64,000 bases of DNA from Agathobaculum hominis (GTDB lineage Bacteria; Bacillota; Clostridia; Oscillospirales; Butyricicoccaceae). A program made the translations under genes and the position numbers. The stretch is from NCBI RefSeq assembly GCF_014288055.1, contig NZ_JACOPK010000001.1, positions 1-64,000 of the forward strand, written 5' to 3'. Below are positions 42,629-51,216 of the stretch, one piece after another; within the stretch, counting starts at the first letter, position 1; each line of letters starts with the position of its first letter. The notes beneath the pieces are model-generated. The model had not been told where the DNA came from. It saw nothing but the letters and a program-made list of their open reading frames with translations, and did no database searches.

Positions 42629-43519
42629 TTACAGACGTTTTACCGTGGTGCCGACCTCGTCGCAACGCAGCTGCACTGCCTTCCAGTGCGGGTATTTCGC
42701 CTCGCACAGAGCCTGCGCCTTTTCGATATAGTCGCGGTCGCCCTTGTAGACGATGGCGACAATGGACGGGCCTGCGCCCGAGATGAACGCGCCGAGCGCG
42801 CCGAGCTCCTTGGCCTCGCGGACGATGTCCTCGCCGTTTTCGATGAGGCTGAAGCGGTAGGGCTGATGCAGGCAGTCGCCGGTCGCGACGTCCAGATTTT
42901 CCAGCTTGCCGGTGGTCAGGCTGCCCGCGAGCAGAGCCGCACGCGCGAGGTTGTAGACCGCGTCGTGGTGGTCGATGCGCTTCGGGAGCGCCGCACGCGC
43001 CTTTTCGGTGGAAAGCTGGAAGTCCGGGATAAAGACCACGAAGTCGATCGCGCCGTGGACCGGCACGCGGACGTGGCTGACATGGCCGTTTTCGAGCAGC
43101 GCCACGCAGAAGCCGCCGAGGATGGCCGGAGTCGAGTTGTCCGGATGGCCCTCGATGGTCGCCGCCAGATCAATGACCGCGTTGCGGTCAAGCGGCTCGC
43201 CGAGCAGGGCGTTCGCTCCCATGATGCCGGCGACCGTGCAGGCCGAGGACGAACCCAGACCGCGCGTCTGCGGGATGGCGCAGTCCTCGACGATGGTCAG
43301 GCCGGAGAGCGGCTTGCCGCACTCATCGTACACGCGCTTGGCGCACTGGTAGATGAGGTTGGACTCGTCCTTCGGGACGAACTGACCGTTTTTATCCGAA
43401 ATATCGATATGATCGTTCTCAGCAAGGTCGATCACGTTGTACATTTCGAGCGCGATGCCGATGCTGTCGTAGCCCGAGCCCATATTGGCGCTCGTAGCAG
43501 GAACGGTAACACGAACCAT
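42629..43519 (-). CDS. thrB: Homoserine kinase
   Basis: 296 residues of the GHMP kinase family. VPATSANMGSGYDSIGIAL and the ATP-binding RGLGSSSACTVAG are diagnostic, and GAFISGAGPSIVAI is the C-terminal motif. It phosphorylates homoserine towards threonine. It follows hom by 15 bases on the minus strand. thrC is not in the window. Confidence 0.95.
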   Translation of the reverse strand: MVRVTVPATSANMGSGYDSIGIALEMYNVIDLAENDHIDISDKNGQFVPKDESNLIYQCAKRVYDECGKPLSGLTIVEDCAIPQTRGLGSSSACTVAGIMGANALLGEPLDRNAVIDLAATIEGHPDNSTPAILGGFCVALLENGHVSHVRVPVHGAIDFVVFIPDFQLSTEKARAALPKRIDHHDAVYNLARAALLAGSLTTGKLENLDVATGDCLHQPYRFSLIENGEDIVREAKELGALGAFISGAGPSIVAIVYKGDRDYIEKAQALCEAKYPHWKAVQLRCDEVGTTVKRL

Positions 43520-43534
43520 TTTATGTATGCCTCC

Positions 43535-44746
43535 TTAGAGAATACGCATTGCCGCGCAGACCTTGCCGACGGCGTTCAGTTTTTCGGCTGCCGCATCCAT
43601 CTCGGCAGTCGGGATCTTGCTGGTCTGGACGACGAATACGCCCTCGACCGGCTCGGACAGGCTCTCGACCGGGAGAATGCTCTCGATGTCCTCGCGCGTG
43701 CCCTTGAAGCGGACGTACCATGCGGAGCGCAGAGTGTCGAGCGGACGGAGCAGCTTTTTCGAGCCATCGCCCCACATGATGCGGCGGCGGCTGTCCCTGT
43801 GCTCGATGGAGTCGAGCATATCAGCGACGACGGCGGAAGCGGTCGCGAGCTTGCCCGCGCCCTTGCCGTAGAACATGACCTCGCCGGTCGCGTTGCCGTC
43901 GACCATGATGGCGTTGAATACGTCCTCGACGGCTGCGAGCGGGCTCTCCTTGTGGATGAGGTGCGGAGCGACGTAGGCATAGGCTGTGCCGTCCTCGCAG
44001 CGCACCGAGCGGCCGAGCAGCTTGATGACGCAGCCGAGCTTGTCGGCGTTTGCAACGTCCTCGAGGGTGATCTTGGTGATGCCTTCGCAGGAGACCGCGT
44101 CCGGATCGAACTTGTCGCCGTAGGCAAGATCGGACAGGATGCAGATCTTGCGGCAGGCATCGTGGCCCTCGATGTCGGCGGTCGGGTCCTTCTCGGCGTA
44201 GCCGTTGACCTGCGCCTGACGCAGCGCGTCCTCGAAGGTAACGCCGTTGTGGATCATCTGGGTCAGAATGTAGTTGGTGGTGCCGTTGAGGATGCCGCAG
44301 ATCTGGTTGAACTCGTTGGCAGCGAGGCACTGGAGCATCGGGCGGATGATCGGGATGCCGCCGCCGACGGACGCCTCGAACATGTAGTTGACGCCATGCT
44401 CCTCGGCGATCTTGAGCAGCTCGTCGCCCTTCGTCGCGACGAGCTCCTTGTTGGAGGTGCAGACGCTCTTGCCGGCCTCGAGGCAGCGCTTGGTGAACTG
44501 ATAAGCTGCGCCCACGCCGCCCATAACCTCGGCAACGACCGTTACCTCGGGGTCGTTCTCGATGACGGAGAAGTCGGTAACGAACTTATGTCCGTAGGGC
44601 AGAGAGGAAAAATCGCGCAGATCGAGCACATATTTGACCTCGACCGGCTCGCCGACCGTGCGCGCGATCTTCTCGGCGTTCATCTCGAATACCTCGTACA
44701 CGCCGGAACCGACCGTTCCGTGTCCCATGATTGCTACTTTTACCAT
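43535..44746 (-). CDS. hom: Homoserine dehydrogenase
   Basis: 403 residues. The dinucleotide site GHGTVGSGV (8-16), the catalytic part with NGTTNYILT and DPTADIEGHDA, and a C-terminal ACT domain for threonine feedback (GVFVVQTSKIP) are present. It reduces aspartate semialdehyde to homoserine. It is the second gene of the ACT-hom-thrB-lysC operon. Confidence 0.95.
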   Translation of the reverse strand: MVKVAIMGHGTVGSGVYEVFEMNAEKIARTVGEPVEVKYVLDLRDFSSLPYGHKFVTDFSVIENDPEVTVVAEVMGGVGAAYQFTKRCLEAGKSVCTSNKELVATKGDELLKIAEEHGVNYMFEASVGGGIPIIRPMLQCLAANEFNQICGILNGTTNYILTQMIHNGVTFEDALRQAQVNGYAEKDPTADIEGHDACRKICILSDLAYGDKFDPDAVSCEGITKITLEDVANADKLGCVIKLLGRSVRCEDGTAYAYVAPHLIHKESPLAAVEDVFNAIMVDGNATGEVMFYGKGAGKLATASAVVADMLDSIEHRDSRRRIMWGDGSKKLLRPLDTLRSAWYVRFKGTREDIESILPVESLSEPVEGVFVVQTSKIPTAEMDAAAEKLNAVGKVCAAMRIL

Positions 44747-44786
44747 TGTGATAATTCCTTTCCGTGGGAGAATTTATTGCAGTTTA

Positions 44787-45227
44787 TCATTCGGAAGCAA
44801 GGATCTCGACCTTGTTCACGCCCTCGAGCTGCTCTGCGCGGTGCAGCAGCTCCTCGACCGAATATTTCATTTCGCCCGTTCGCGCGGCGATCGTGACCGA
44901 TGCCTGACCGCGCATGGGGATGGACTGGTTGACCGTCATGAGGTTCGCGCCCGACTTCGCCATCAGCCCGAGGATGCTCGAGAGCATGCCCGGCTGGTCG
45001 TGCAGCATGAAGTGGAACGTCACGATGCGGTCGGTCGTCGCCTCGAAAAAGGGTCGGACGCCGTCCTTGTATTTATAGTAAGCGCTGCGCGACAGGCCCG
45101 CGAGCTTTGCGGCCTCGCTTGCTGTTGCAGCCTTACCCGAGGCGATCGCCTCATTGGCCTCGATCACGCGCTGAAAGACCTCGGGCAGCAGCGTTCGTTC
45201 GACCAGATAGTATTTTGGTTTAACCAT
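44787..45227 (-). CDS. ACT-domain regulator, PheB family
   Basis: 146 residues. An N-terminal helix-turn-helix-like part (SEAAKLAGLSRSAYYKYKDG) is followed by an ACT domain (FHFMLHDQPGMLSSILGLMA). The protein matches the UPF0735/PheB family found beside hom in many Firmicutes. The combination suggests a DNA-binding protein that senses an amino acid, and it is the first gene of the threonine operon. Autoregulation through the palindrome at 45248-45265 is an inference. Confidence 0.85.
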   Translation of the reverse strand: MVKPKYYLVERTLLPEVFQRVIEANEAIASGKAATASEAAKLAGLSRSAYYKYKDGVRPFFEATTDRIVTFHFMLHDQPGMLSSILGLMAKSGANLMTVNQSIPMRGQASVTIAARTGEMKYSVEELLHRAEQLEGVNKVEILASE

Positions 45228-45247
45228 GCGTTAATCTGTCCTTCCTG

Positions 45248-45265
45248 AAAAGACATATGTCTTTT
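45248..45265. promoter_or_regulatory. Perfect 18-bp palindrome in the ACT-hom leader
   Basis: AAAAGACATATGTCTTTT lies between the promoter and the ribosome binding site of the ACT-hom-thrB-lysC operon. It has no loop and no T tail, so an operator is more likely than a terminator. Confidence 0.55.
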
Positions 45266-45277
45266 TCACGCTCTCCT

Positions 45278-45306
45278 ATCATACCATATAGCCGCGTCTG
45301 ACGCAA
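45278..45306 (-). promoter_or_regulatory. Promoter of the ACT-hom-thrB-lysC operon
   Basis: On the minus strand TTGCGT (45301-45306), a 17-base spacer and TATGAT (45278-45283) lie about 50 bases before the first gene. Confidence 0.65.
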
Positions 45307-45446
45307 GAGAGAAATCTATAAAATTCCCAGAAATTCGCGCTCTCATTTGTCGATATTGCCAAAGTCGACAGAAAAAAGTGCGGCAGTATATTAAAATTAT
45401 AAAGAATAGACGAAAGAAAGTAAAGAGGGGGAGGGAGAAAAACGGT

Positions 45447-46088
45447 TCAGTCCACGGTTTTTGCGGCCGCGAGTACGAAAACACAGGCGGCGCCCATGCT
45501 GCGCAGGACGTGCGCGGCGTCTGCGGCGGTCGAGCCGGTCGTGACGATATCGTCGATGACCACGACGCGCTCGCCTGCGAGCGGAACGCGCCCGGGCAGG
45601 AGCGAGCCGGCGGCATTCTTCCGGCGGGCGGCGGCGTCCTGCTGCACGGACTGACGGGCGGTAAACGGACGCTTGCGCAGCGCGGAAACACAGGGCAGTG
45701 AGAGTGATTGCGCGATCGGACGCGCGAGCAGCTCAGCCTGATTGTAGCCGCGCTCCCGTGCGCGGAGAAAGCCGAGCGGCAGGTATGTGATGCAGGTGGG
45801 CTGCCACCGGTCGAGCTGCGCGGCGAGAACCGCCGCCATCTCGGCGGCGAACCATGCGGCATACTGCGGTCTGCCGCCGAATTTGAAGCGGTGCAGCGCT
45901 TCTTTGACTGCGCCGCGATAGCAGAGCGCCGCCGCCGCGCCGTCTGCACCGGGGACGGAAAGTTCGCCGTGATACCGGTATTCCGTGCGTACCTCGCGCG
46001 CACAGTCCGGACACAGCACCGCGCTGTGCTTTTCGGCGGGAAGGACCCGGCCGCACAGGATGCACGTCCGGTCGAATAAAACGGGCAT
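45447..46088 (-). CDS. comFC: ComF-family phosphoribosyltransferase-like protein
   Basis: 213 residues from the ATG at 46088, which has GGAGG 8 bases upstream; the GTG at 46097 overlaps that site. An N-terminal four-cysteine zinc knuckle (CILCGR and CPDCAR) is followed by the PRPP-loop VVVIDDIVTTGST. ComFC proteins help DNA uptake in competent cells, but here comFA is absent. It stands alone between the dapL terminator and the threonine operon. An AT-rich, gene-free stretch (45307-45446) follows it. Confidence 0.88.
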   Translation of the reverse strand: MPVLFDRTCILCGRVLPAEKHSAVLCPDCAREVRTEYRYHGELSVPGADGAAAALCYRGAVKEALHRFKFGGRPQYAAWFAAEMAAVLAAQLDRWQPTCITYLPLGFLRARERGYNQAELLARPIAQSLSLPCVSALRKRPFTARQSVQQDAAARRKNAAGSLLPGRVPLAGERVVVIDDIVTTGSTAADAAHVLRSMGAACVFVLAAAKTVD

Positions 46089-46105
46089 GAGGTTCACCTC
46101 CGGAT

Positions 46106-46136
46106 GAAAAAAGAGCTGTCCGCGAGGGACAGCTCT
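46106..46136 (-). terminator. Terminator of dapF-pyrG-dapL
   Basis: On the minus strand GAGCTGTCC pairs with GGACAGCTC, followed by T6. It lies 26 bases after the dapL stop and just before comFC. Confidence 0.9.
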
Positions 46137-46161
46137 CAGTTTGTCGATAAAATTTGTCAGC

Positions 46162-47340
46162 TTACTTTGCGAGCAGCTTCTTGAGGCGCTCGGCAGCCTC
46201 GAGAGTGCGCTTCTGGTCGCCGAAGGCAGTCAGACGGAAGAAACCGTCGCCGTTTTTGCCGAAGCCTGCGCCCGGGGTACCGACAACGTTCGCGTTCTCG
46301 AGCAGGTAGTCGAAGAACGTCCAGGAGTCCATGCCGTTCGGGCACTTGAGCCACAGATACGGGCTGCTCTTGCCGCCAGTGTACCAGATGCCGAGCTCAT
46401 CGAGCGTCGCGGACAGGACCTTGGCATTCTGCTTGTAGTAGCCGAGGGTATCCTTGATCTGCTTCATGCCTTCCTCGGTGAAGCAGGCGGCGGCGCCCTT
46501 CTGGACGATATACGGAACGCCGTTGAACTTGGTGGTCTGGCGGCGCAGCCACATCTTGTTCAGTCTGCCGTCCGCGAGCGCGGTCGGAACGACGGTCCAG
46601 CCGCAGCGCGTGCCGGTGAAGCCCGCCATCTTGGAGAAGGAGCAGAACTCGATCGCGCAGGTCTTTGCGCCCTCGATCTCGTAAATGGAGCGCGGCAGGT
46701 TCTCATCCTCGATGAAGCACTCATACGCTGCGTCGTAGAGGATGACAGCGTTCTGTGCGTTCGCGTAATCCACCCATGCCTTGAGACCCGCGCGGTCGTA
46801 AGCGGCGCCGGTCGGGTTGTTCGGGGAGCAGATATAGATGATGTCGCACTTTACGGATGCGTCCGGCAGGGGCAGGAAGCCGTTTGCCTCGTTCGCGTCC
46901 GCGAAGATGATCTTGCGGCCGGCCATGACGTTGGTGTCGACGTAGACCGGGTAGACCGGGTCGGGAACCAGGACAACATTGTCCTTGCCGAAGATGTCGA
47001 GGATGTTGCCGAGGTCGCTCTTCGCGCCGTCGGAGATGAAGATCTCATTGGTGGCGAGCTCTACGCCGTGGGTCTTGTAGTAGCCGACGAGCGCCTCGTG
47101 CAGGAAGTCATAGCCCTGCTCGTCGCCGTAGCCGTGGAAGGTCTCCTGCTTCGCCTGATCCTCAACCGCCGCGTGCAGCGCGTCGATGACAGCCGGAACG
47201 AGCGGACGGGTAACGTCGCCGATGCCGAGGCGGATGATGTCAGCCTCCGGGTGGGATGCGGAATACTCGCGGACCTTGCGCGCGATGGTGGAGAACAGAT
47301 AGCTCTGCTCGAGATTGTCATAATTGGTGTTGATCTGCAT
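46162..47340 (-). CDS. dapL: LL-diaminopimelate aminotransferase
   Basis: 392 residues of the class I aminotransferase fold. IRLGIGDVTRPL, FISDGAKSDLGN, ICSPNNPTGAAYDR and the lysine in FSKMAGFTGTRCGW match DapL. It converts tetrahydrodipicolinate directly into LL-diaminopimelate, a shortcut found in Clostridia, plants and some archaea. The next enzyme, DapF, is encoded upstream in the same operon. Its ATG overlaps the pyrG stop by one base. Confidence 0.93.
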   Translation of the reverse strand: MQINTNYDNLEQSYLFSTIARKVREYSASHPEADIIRLGIGDVTRPLVPAVIDALHAAVEDQAKQETFHGYGDEQGYDFLHEALVGYYKTHGVELATNEIFISDGAKSDLGNILDIFGKDNVVLVPDPVYPVYVDTNVMAGRKIIFADANEANGFLPLPDASVKCDIIYICSPNNPTGAAYDRAGLKAWVDYANAQNAVILYDAAYECFIEDENLPRSIYEIEGAKTCAIEFCSFSKMAGFTGTRCGWTVVPTALADGRLNKMWLRRQTTKFNGVPYIVQKGAAACFTEEGMKQIKDTLGYYKQNAKVLSATLDELGIWYTGGKSSPYLWLKCPNGMDSWTFFDYLLENANVVGTPGAGFGKNGDGFFRLTAFGDQKRTLEAAERLKKLLAK

Positions 47341-48944
47341 TATTTCTTGCTCCTTTTCAGAGATGCCGCGACGAATGCCTTGAACAGGGGATGTGCGCGG
47401 TTCGGACGGGATTTGAATTCAGGATGGAACTGAACGCCGATATAGAACGGATGCTCCGGGATCTCGACGGTCTCGACGAGCTCGCCGGTCGGGGAAGTGC
47501 CCGTGATGAGCATGCCCTTGCTCTCGATCTCCTCGCGGAAGGCGTTGTTGAACTCATAGCGGTGGCGGTGACGCTCGGAGATGAGCTCAGAGCCGTAGGC
47601 GGAGGCCATGATGCTGCCCGGACGGACCTTGCAGGGGTAAGCGCCCAGACGCATGGTGCCGCCCTTCTTGGAGATGCCGTGCTGGCTCTCCATCAGGTCG
47701 ATGACCGGATGCGAGGTGTTCGGGTCGAACTCGCCGGAGTTTGCGTCGGCGTAGCCGAGCACGTTGCGGGCGTAGCTCATGACCGCGATCTGCATGCCGA
47801 GGCAGATGCCGAAGTAGGGGATGCCGCGCACGCGCGCATAGTTTGCCGCGCAGATCATGCCCTCAACGCCGCGCGAGCCGAAGCCGCCCGGCAGGATGAT
47901 GCCGTCGACCTCGCCGAGCAGCTTGTCGGCGGTCGAGTCGTTGATCTCCTCGGAGTCCACCCAGTCGATGTCGACAAAGCAGCCGTTCTCGTAGCCGGCG
48001 TGCTGAAGCGCCTCGGCGACCGAGAGGTAAGCGTCGTGCAGCTTGACGTACTTGCCGACGAGGGCGATCCTGACATGCTCCTTGCGAGACGCGATGCGCT
48101 CGAGCATTTCCTGCCACTCGCTCATGTCGCCCTTGCCTGCGCCGATGGACAGTTCGCGGCAGACGATGTCGGAGAAATGGCTGTCCTCGAGCATCATCGG
48201 CGCCTGATACAGCACGGGAAGGGTGCGGTTTTCGATGACGCAGTCCTCGGGGACGGTGCAGAACATCGAGATCTTGTGGCGGATGTCGTCGTCGAGCGGC
48301 TGATCGACGCGCGCGACGATGATGTCGGGCGAGATGCCCAGACCGCGCAGCTCCTTGACCGAGTGCTGGGTCGGCTTGCTCTTCGGCTCGTTCGAGCCGG
48401 AGATGAACGGAACGAGCGTTACATGGATGAACAGGCAGTTGCGGCGGCCGACCTCGGACGCTACCTGACGGATGGCCTCGAGGAACGGCTGCGACTCGAT
48501 GTCGCCGGTGGTGCCGCCGATCTCGGTGATGACGACGTCAGCCGAGGTCTTTTTGCCGACCGAGTAGATGAACGACTTGATCTCGTTGGTGATGTGGGGG
48601 ATGACCTGAACGGTCTCGCCGAGGTATTCGCCGGCGCGCTCCTTGTTCAGAACGTTCCAGTAGACCTTGCCGGTGGTGAGGTTGGAGAACTTGTTGAGGT
48701 CCTCGTCGATGAAGCGCTCGTAGTGGCCGAGGTCGAGGTCGGTCTCCGCGCCGTCGTCGGTGACATAGACCTCGCCGTGCTGGAACGGGCTCATCGTGCC
48801 CGGGTCAACGTTGATATACGGGTCGAGTTTCTGCGCTGCGACCTTGAGGCCGCGGCTCTTGAGCAGTCGGCCGAGAGAGGCTGCGGTAATGCCCTTGCCC
48901 AGACCGGAGACAACGCCGCCGGTCACGAAAATGTATTTTGTCAT
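47340..48944 (-). CDS. pyrG: CTP synthase
   Basis: 534 residues. The N-terminal amidoligase starts TKYIFVTGGVVSGLGKG, and the C-terminal glutaminase has its cysteine in FGICLGMQIAV plus a terminal histidine/glutamate in GVQFHPEF. It aminates UTP to CTP. It is sandwiched between two diaminopimelate genes, with four-base and one-base overlaps. Confidence 0.96.
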   Translation of the reverse strand: MTKYIFVTGGVVSGLGKGITAASLGRLLKSRGLKVAAQKLDPYINVDPGTMSPFQHGEVYVTDDGAETDLDLGHYERFIDEDLNKFSNLTTGKVYWNVLNKERAGEYLGETVQVIPHITNEIKSFIYSVGKKTSADVVITEIGGTTGDIESQPFLEAIRQVASEVGRRNCLFIHVTLVPFISGSNEPKSKPTQHSVKELRGLGISPDIIVARVDQPLDDDIRHKISMFCTVPEDCVIENRTLPVLYQAPMMLEDSHFSDIVCRELSIGAGKGDMSEWQEMLERIASRKEHVRIALVGKYVKLHDAYLSVAEALQHAGYENGCFVDIDWVDSEEINDSTADKLLGEVDGIILPGGFGSRGVEGMICAANYARVRGIPYFGICLGMQIAVMSYARNVLGYADANSGEFDPNTSHPVIDLMESQHGISKKGGTMRLGAYPCKVRPGSIMASAYGSELISERHRHRYEFNNAFREEIESKGMLITGTSPTGELVETVEIPEHPFYIGVQFHPEFKSRPNRAHPLFKAFVAASLKRSKK

Positions 48945-49789
48945 AGCTCGATTTCCCCTTTGAAAACGGTCGCGGCCGCGCCCGTCATGAACACGGTCTC
49001 AGTGGTGTATCGAATGGTGAGGTCGCCGCCGCGCAGGTGCACGGTGATGTCCGTGTCCGGCTTGCAGAAGCCGTTCAGGCAGGCCGCAACGCCGGTCGCG
49101 CACGCGCCCGTGCCGCAGGCCCAGGTCTCGCCCGAGCCGCGCTCCCAGACGCGCATCTTGAGGCTGCCGTCCGGCAGGACGTTCACGAATTCGGTGTTGA
49201 TGCGTTCGGGGAACAGCGGATGATGCTCGAACTTGGGGCCGAGGCGCGAAAGATCGAGGTCGTCCACATCGTCCTCGTTAAAGAAGATGACGCAGTGGGG
49301 GTTGCCCATCGAGACGCAGGTCACGTGATAGACCTTTTCGTCTACGACGAGCGGGGCGTCGATGACGGAACTGCCCGCCATGTTGACCGGGATCTTTGCA
49401 GGCTCGAGGATCGCCGCGCCCATATCGACGCGCGCCGTCTGCATTTTGCCGTCCCTGACGTTCAGCTCGAGCGTTTTTACGCCGGAAAGCGTGTCGATGG
49501 TAATGGTGGTGCGTCCGCCGACCATGCCGTTGTCATACAGATACTTGCCGACGCAGCGGATGCCGTTGCCGCACATCTTACCCTCCGAGCCGTCGGCGTT
49601 GAAGATGCGCATCTGCGCATCCGCCCGGTCGGACGGGGAAATGAGGATAATGCCGTCGCCGCCGATGCCGAAATGCGGTTCGGAAAGCGCGATGGACAGC
49701 TTTTCGGGGTCCGTGACCTTCTGGTCGAAGCAGTTGATATAGATGTAATTGTTGCCGCAGCCGTGCATTTTAGTGAACGACAGCTTCAT
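48941..49789 (-). CDS. dapF: Diaminopimelate epimerase
   Basis: 282 residues. The two active-site cysteines lie in MCGNGIRCVGKYL and WACGTGACATGV, and FTKMHGCGNNYIYIN is the N-terminal signature. It interconverts LL- and meso-diaminopimelate for lysine and peptidoglycan. It is the first gene of the dapF-pyrG-dapL operon, with GGAGGGAG before the ATG. Confidence 0.95.
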   Translation of the reverse strand: MKLSFTKMHGCGNNYIYINCFDQKVTDPEKLSIALSEPHFGIGGDGIILISPSDRADAQMRIFNADGSEGKMCGNGIRCVGKYLYDNGMVGGRTTITIDTLSGVKTLELNVRDGKMQTARVDMGAAILEPAKIPVNMAGSSVIDAPLVVDEKVYHVTCVSMGNPHCVIFFNEDDVDDLDLSRLGPKFEHHPLFPERINTEFVNVLPDGSLKMRVWERGSGETWACGTGACATGVAACLNGFCKPDTDITVHLRGGDLTIRYTTETVFMTGAAATVFKGEIEL

Positions 49790-49887
49790 ACGGTCTCCCT
49801 CCAGTTAACAGCAGTGTGTTCCGTGCGCGCAAAGCTCCGCGCGCACGCGCCGGACAAAGGCACGCAGCGTTTGCCCAGACGACATTC

Positions 49888-49896
49888 AGTATAACA
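49888..49896 (-). promoter_or_regulatory. Extended -10 promoter for dapF-pyrG-dapL
   Basis: On the minus strand TGT precedes TATACT (49888-49893), forming an extended -10. The -35 is weak. It is about 100 bases upstream of dapF. Confidence 0.5.
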
Positions 49897-50042
49897 TAAT
49901 TTTACGAAAAATTCTCTATGCTTTTGAAAAAAAGCACGAAATTTTTCCCTGTCCGGCAGGGCGGTTTTTTGCGGTATCTCACAAAATCGGGGATTTAATC
50001 GCGCTTCATGACGGAAAATTAACACATGTTTAGCGGAGATTG

Positions 50043-50051
50043 TGGTATACT
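50043..50051 (+). promoter_or_regulatory. Extended -10 promoter for the two-component pair
   Basis: TGG followed by TATACT (50046-50051) forms an extended -10, about 80 bases before the kinase start. The -35 is poor. Confidence 0.5.
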
Positions 50052-50130
50052 GTAAGATACCGGTGAAATATGCCGCATCCACGCGTGCACTCACGGTGTT
50101 CAAAACGTACAATGCAAAGGAGAGAGTGAC

Positions 50131-51216
50131 TTGCCGCCGTCAACGAAAAAAATCCGCATCTTTTCCTTCTCGTGGCGCGATCTTGCGATATTCTGCGCTC
50201 TGTTCGGCAGCGCGGTGCTGCTGTGCATCCTGCTGCATATGGCCAGCAGCTCGGAGGGCTTCGCCTACTCGATCTTCATCCTGACCGTGCTGCTCATCTC
50301 GCGCTTTACGACCGGCTATCTGTTCGGCACGCTCGCAGCCGTGCTGAGCGTCGTAGGCACGAACTACATATTCACCTACCCGTACTGGGCGGTGAACTTC
50401 ACGCTGTCGGGCTATCCGCTGACCTTTCTGACCATGCTCGTGGTCTCGCTCGTGACCTGTACGATGACGACCAAGATCAAGCGGCAGGAGGATCTGCGCA
50501 TCGAGGCGGCGCGCGAAAAAATGCGCGCGAACCTGCTGCGTTCGGTCTCGCATGACATCCGCACGCCGCTGACCTCGATCATCGGCTCGACGAGCGCCAT
50601 GATCGAAAATCCGGATCTGCCCGAGGAGGATCGTCTGCTGCTGCTGACCGACGTCCGGGATGACGCGCAGTGGCTCATCCGCGTCGTGGAAAACCTGCTG
50701 AGCATCACGCGCATGGGCGACACGACCACGCGCCTGGTCAAAAATCCCGAGCCGGCGGAGGAGATCCTCGGCGCGGTGACGGCGAAGTTCCGCAAGCGCT
50801 ATCCCGATGTCCGCATCCGCGTTTCCGTGCCGGAGGATCTGCTGTTCGTGCCGATGGACGCAGTGCTCATCTCGCAGGTGCTGTCCAATCTGCTCGAGAA
50901 CGCCGTGGTGCACGGCGGCGGCCATACGACCGAGATACGTCTGTCCGTGCGGCGAGAGGGGCCGGAGGCCGTGTTCGCCGTCGAGGACAACGGAGACGGC
51001 ATCGAGCATAAGGTCCTGCCGCATCTGTTCGACGGCACGCTCGCCGCAGCGGCAGGAGACATGGAGAACGGCGGCAAGAGAAACATGGGACTCGGCCTTT
51101 CGGTCTGCCAGGCGATCATCCACGCCCACAGCGGCAGCATCGAGGCGCATAATCTGATGGAAGGCGCGGAATTTGTGTTCCGTCTGCCGCTCGAACAAGA
51201 GGAGGAAAAAGCATGA
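50131..51216 (+). CDS. Sensor histidine kinase, KdpD C-terminal type
   Basis: 361 residues from a TTG at 50131 with AAAGGAGAGA just upstream. About four membrane segments (17-110) resemble the KdpD DUF4118 domain. The phosphorylated histidine is H141 in SVSHDIRTPLTSI; NLLENAVVHG, EDNGDGIE and GLGLSVCQAI complete the kinase core. It lacks the N-terminal KdpD and universal-stress domains of full KdpD, and no kdpFABC lies nearby, so its signal and target are unknown. It overlaps the response regulator by four bases. Confidence 0.9.
   Translation: MPPSTKKIRIFSFSWRDLAIFCALFGSAVLLCILLHMASSSEGFAYSIFILTVLLISRFTTGYLFGTLAAVLSVVGTNYIFTYPYWAVNFTLSGYPLTFLTMLVVSLVTCTMTTKIKRQEDLRIEAAREKMRANLLRSVSHDIRTPLTSIIGSTSAMIENPDLPEEDRLLLLTDVRDDAQWLIRVVENLLSITRMGDTTTRLVKNPEPAEEILGAVTAKFRKRYPDVRIRVSVPEDLLFVPMDAVLISQVLSNLLENAVVHGGGHTTEIRLSVRREGPEAVFAVEDNGDGIEHKVLPHLFDGTLAAAAGDMENGGKRNMGLGLSVCQAIIHAHSGSIEAHNLMEGAEFVFRLPLEQEEEKA

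Larger units (their letters stand above)
49790..50130. other. Divergent intergenic region between dapF and the sensor kinase
   Basis: It contains two outward promoters (49888-49896 minus and 50043-50051 plus) and an AT-rich stretch around 49890-50040. No gene, repeat or riboswitch is seen. Confidence 0.6.

Noticed and set aside
42686..44896. A 736-codon open frame on the plus strand opposite thrB and hom
   Set aside because: It is the complement of two clearly conserved genes in GC-rich DNA, has low-complexity Arg/Asp/Ala-rich composition and no ribosome binding site.
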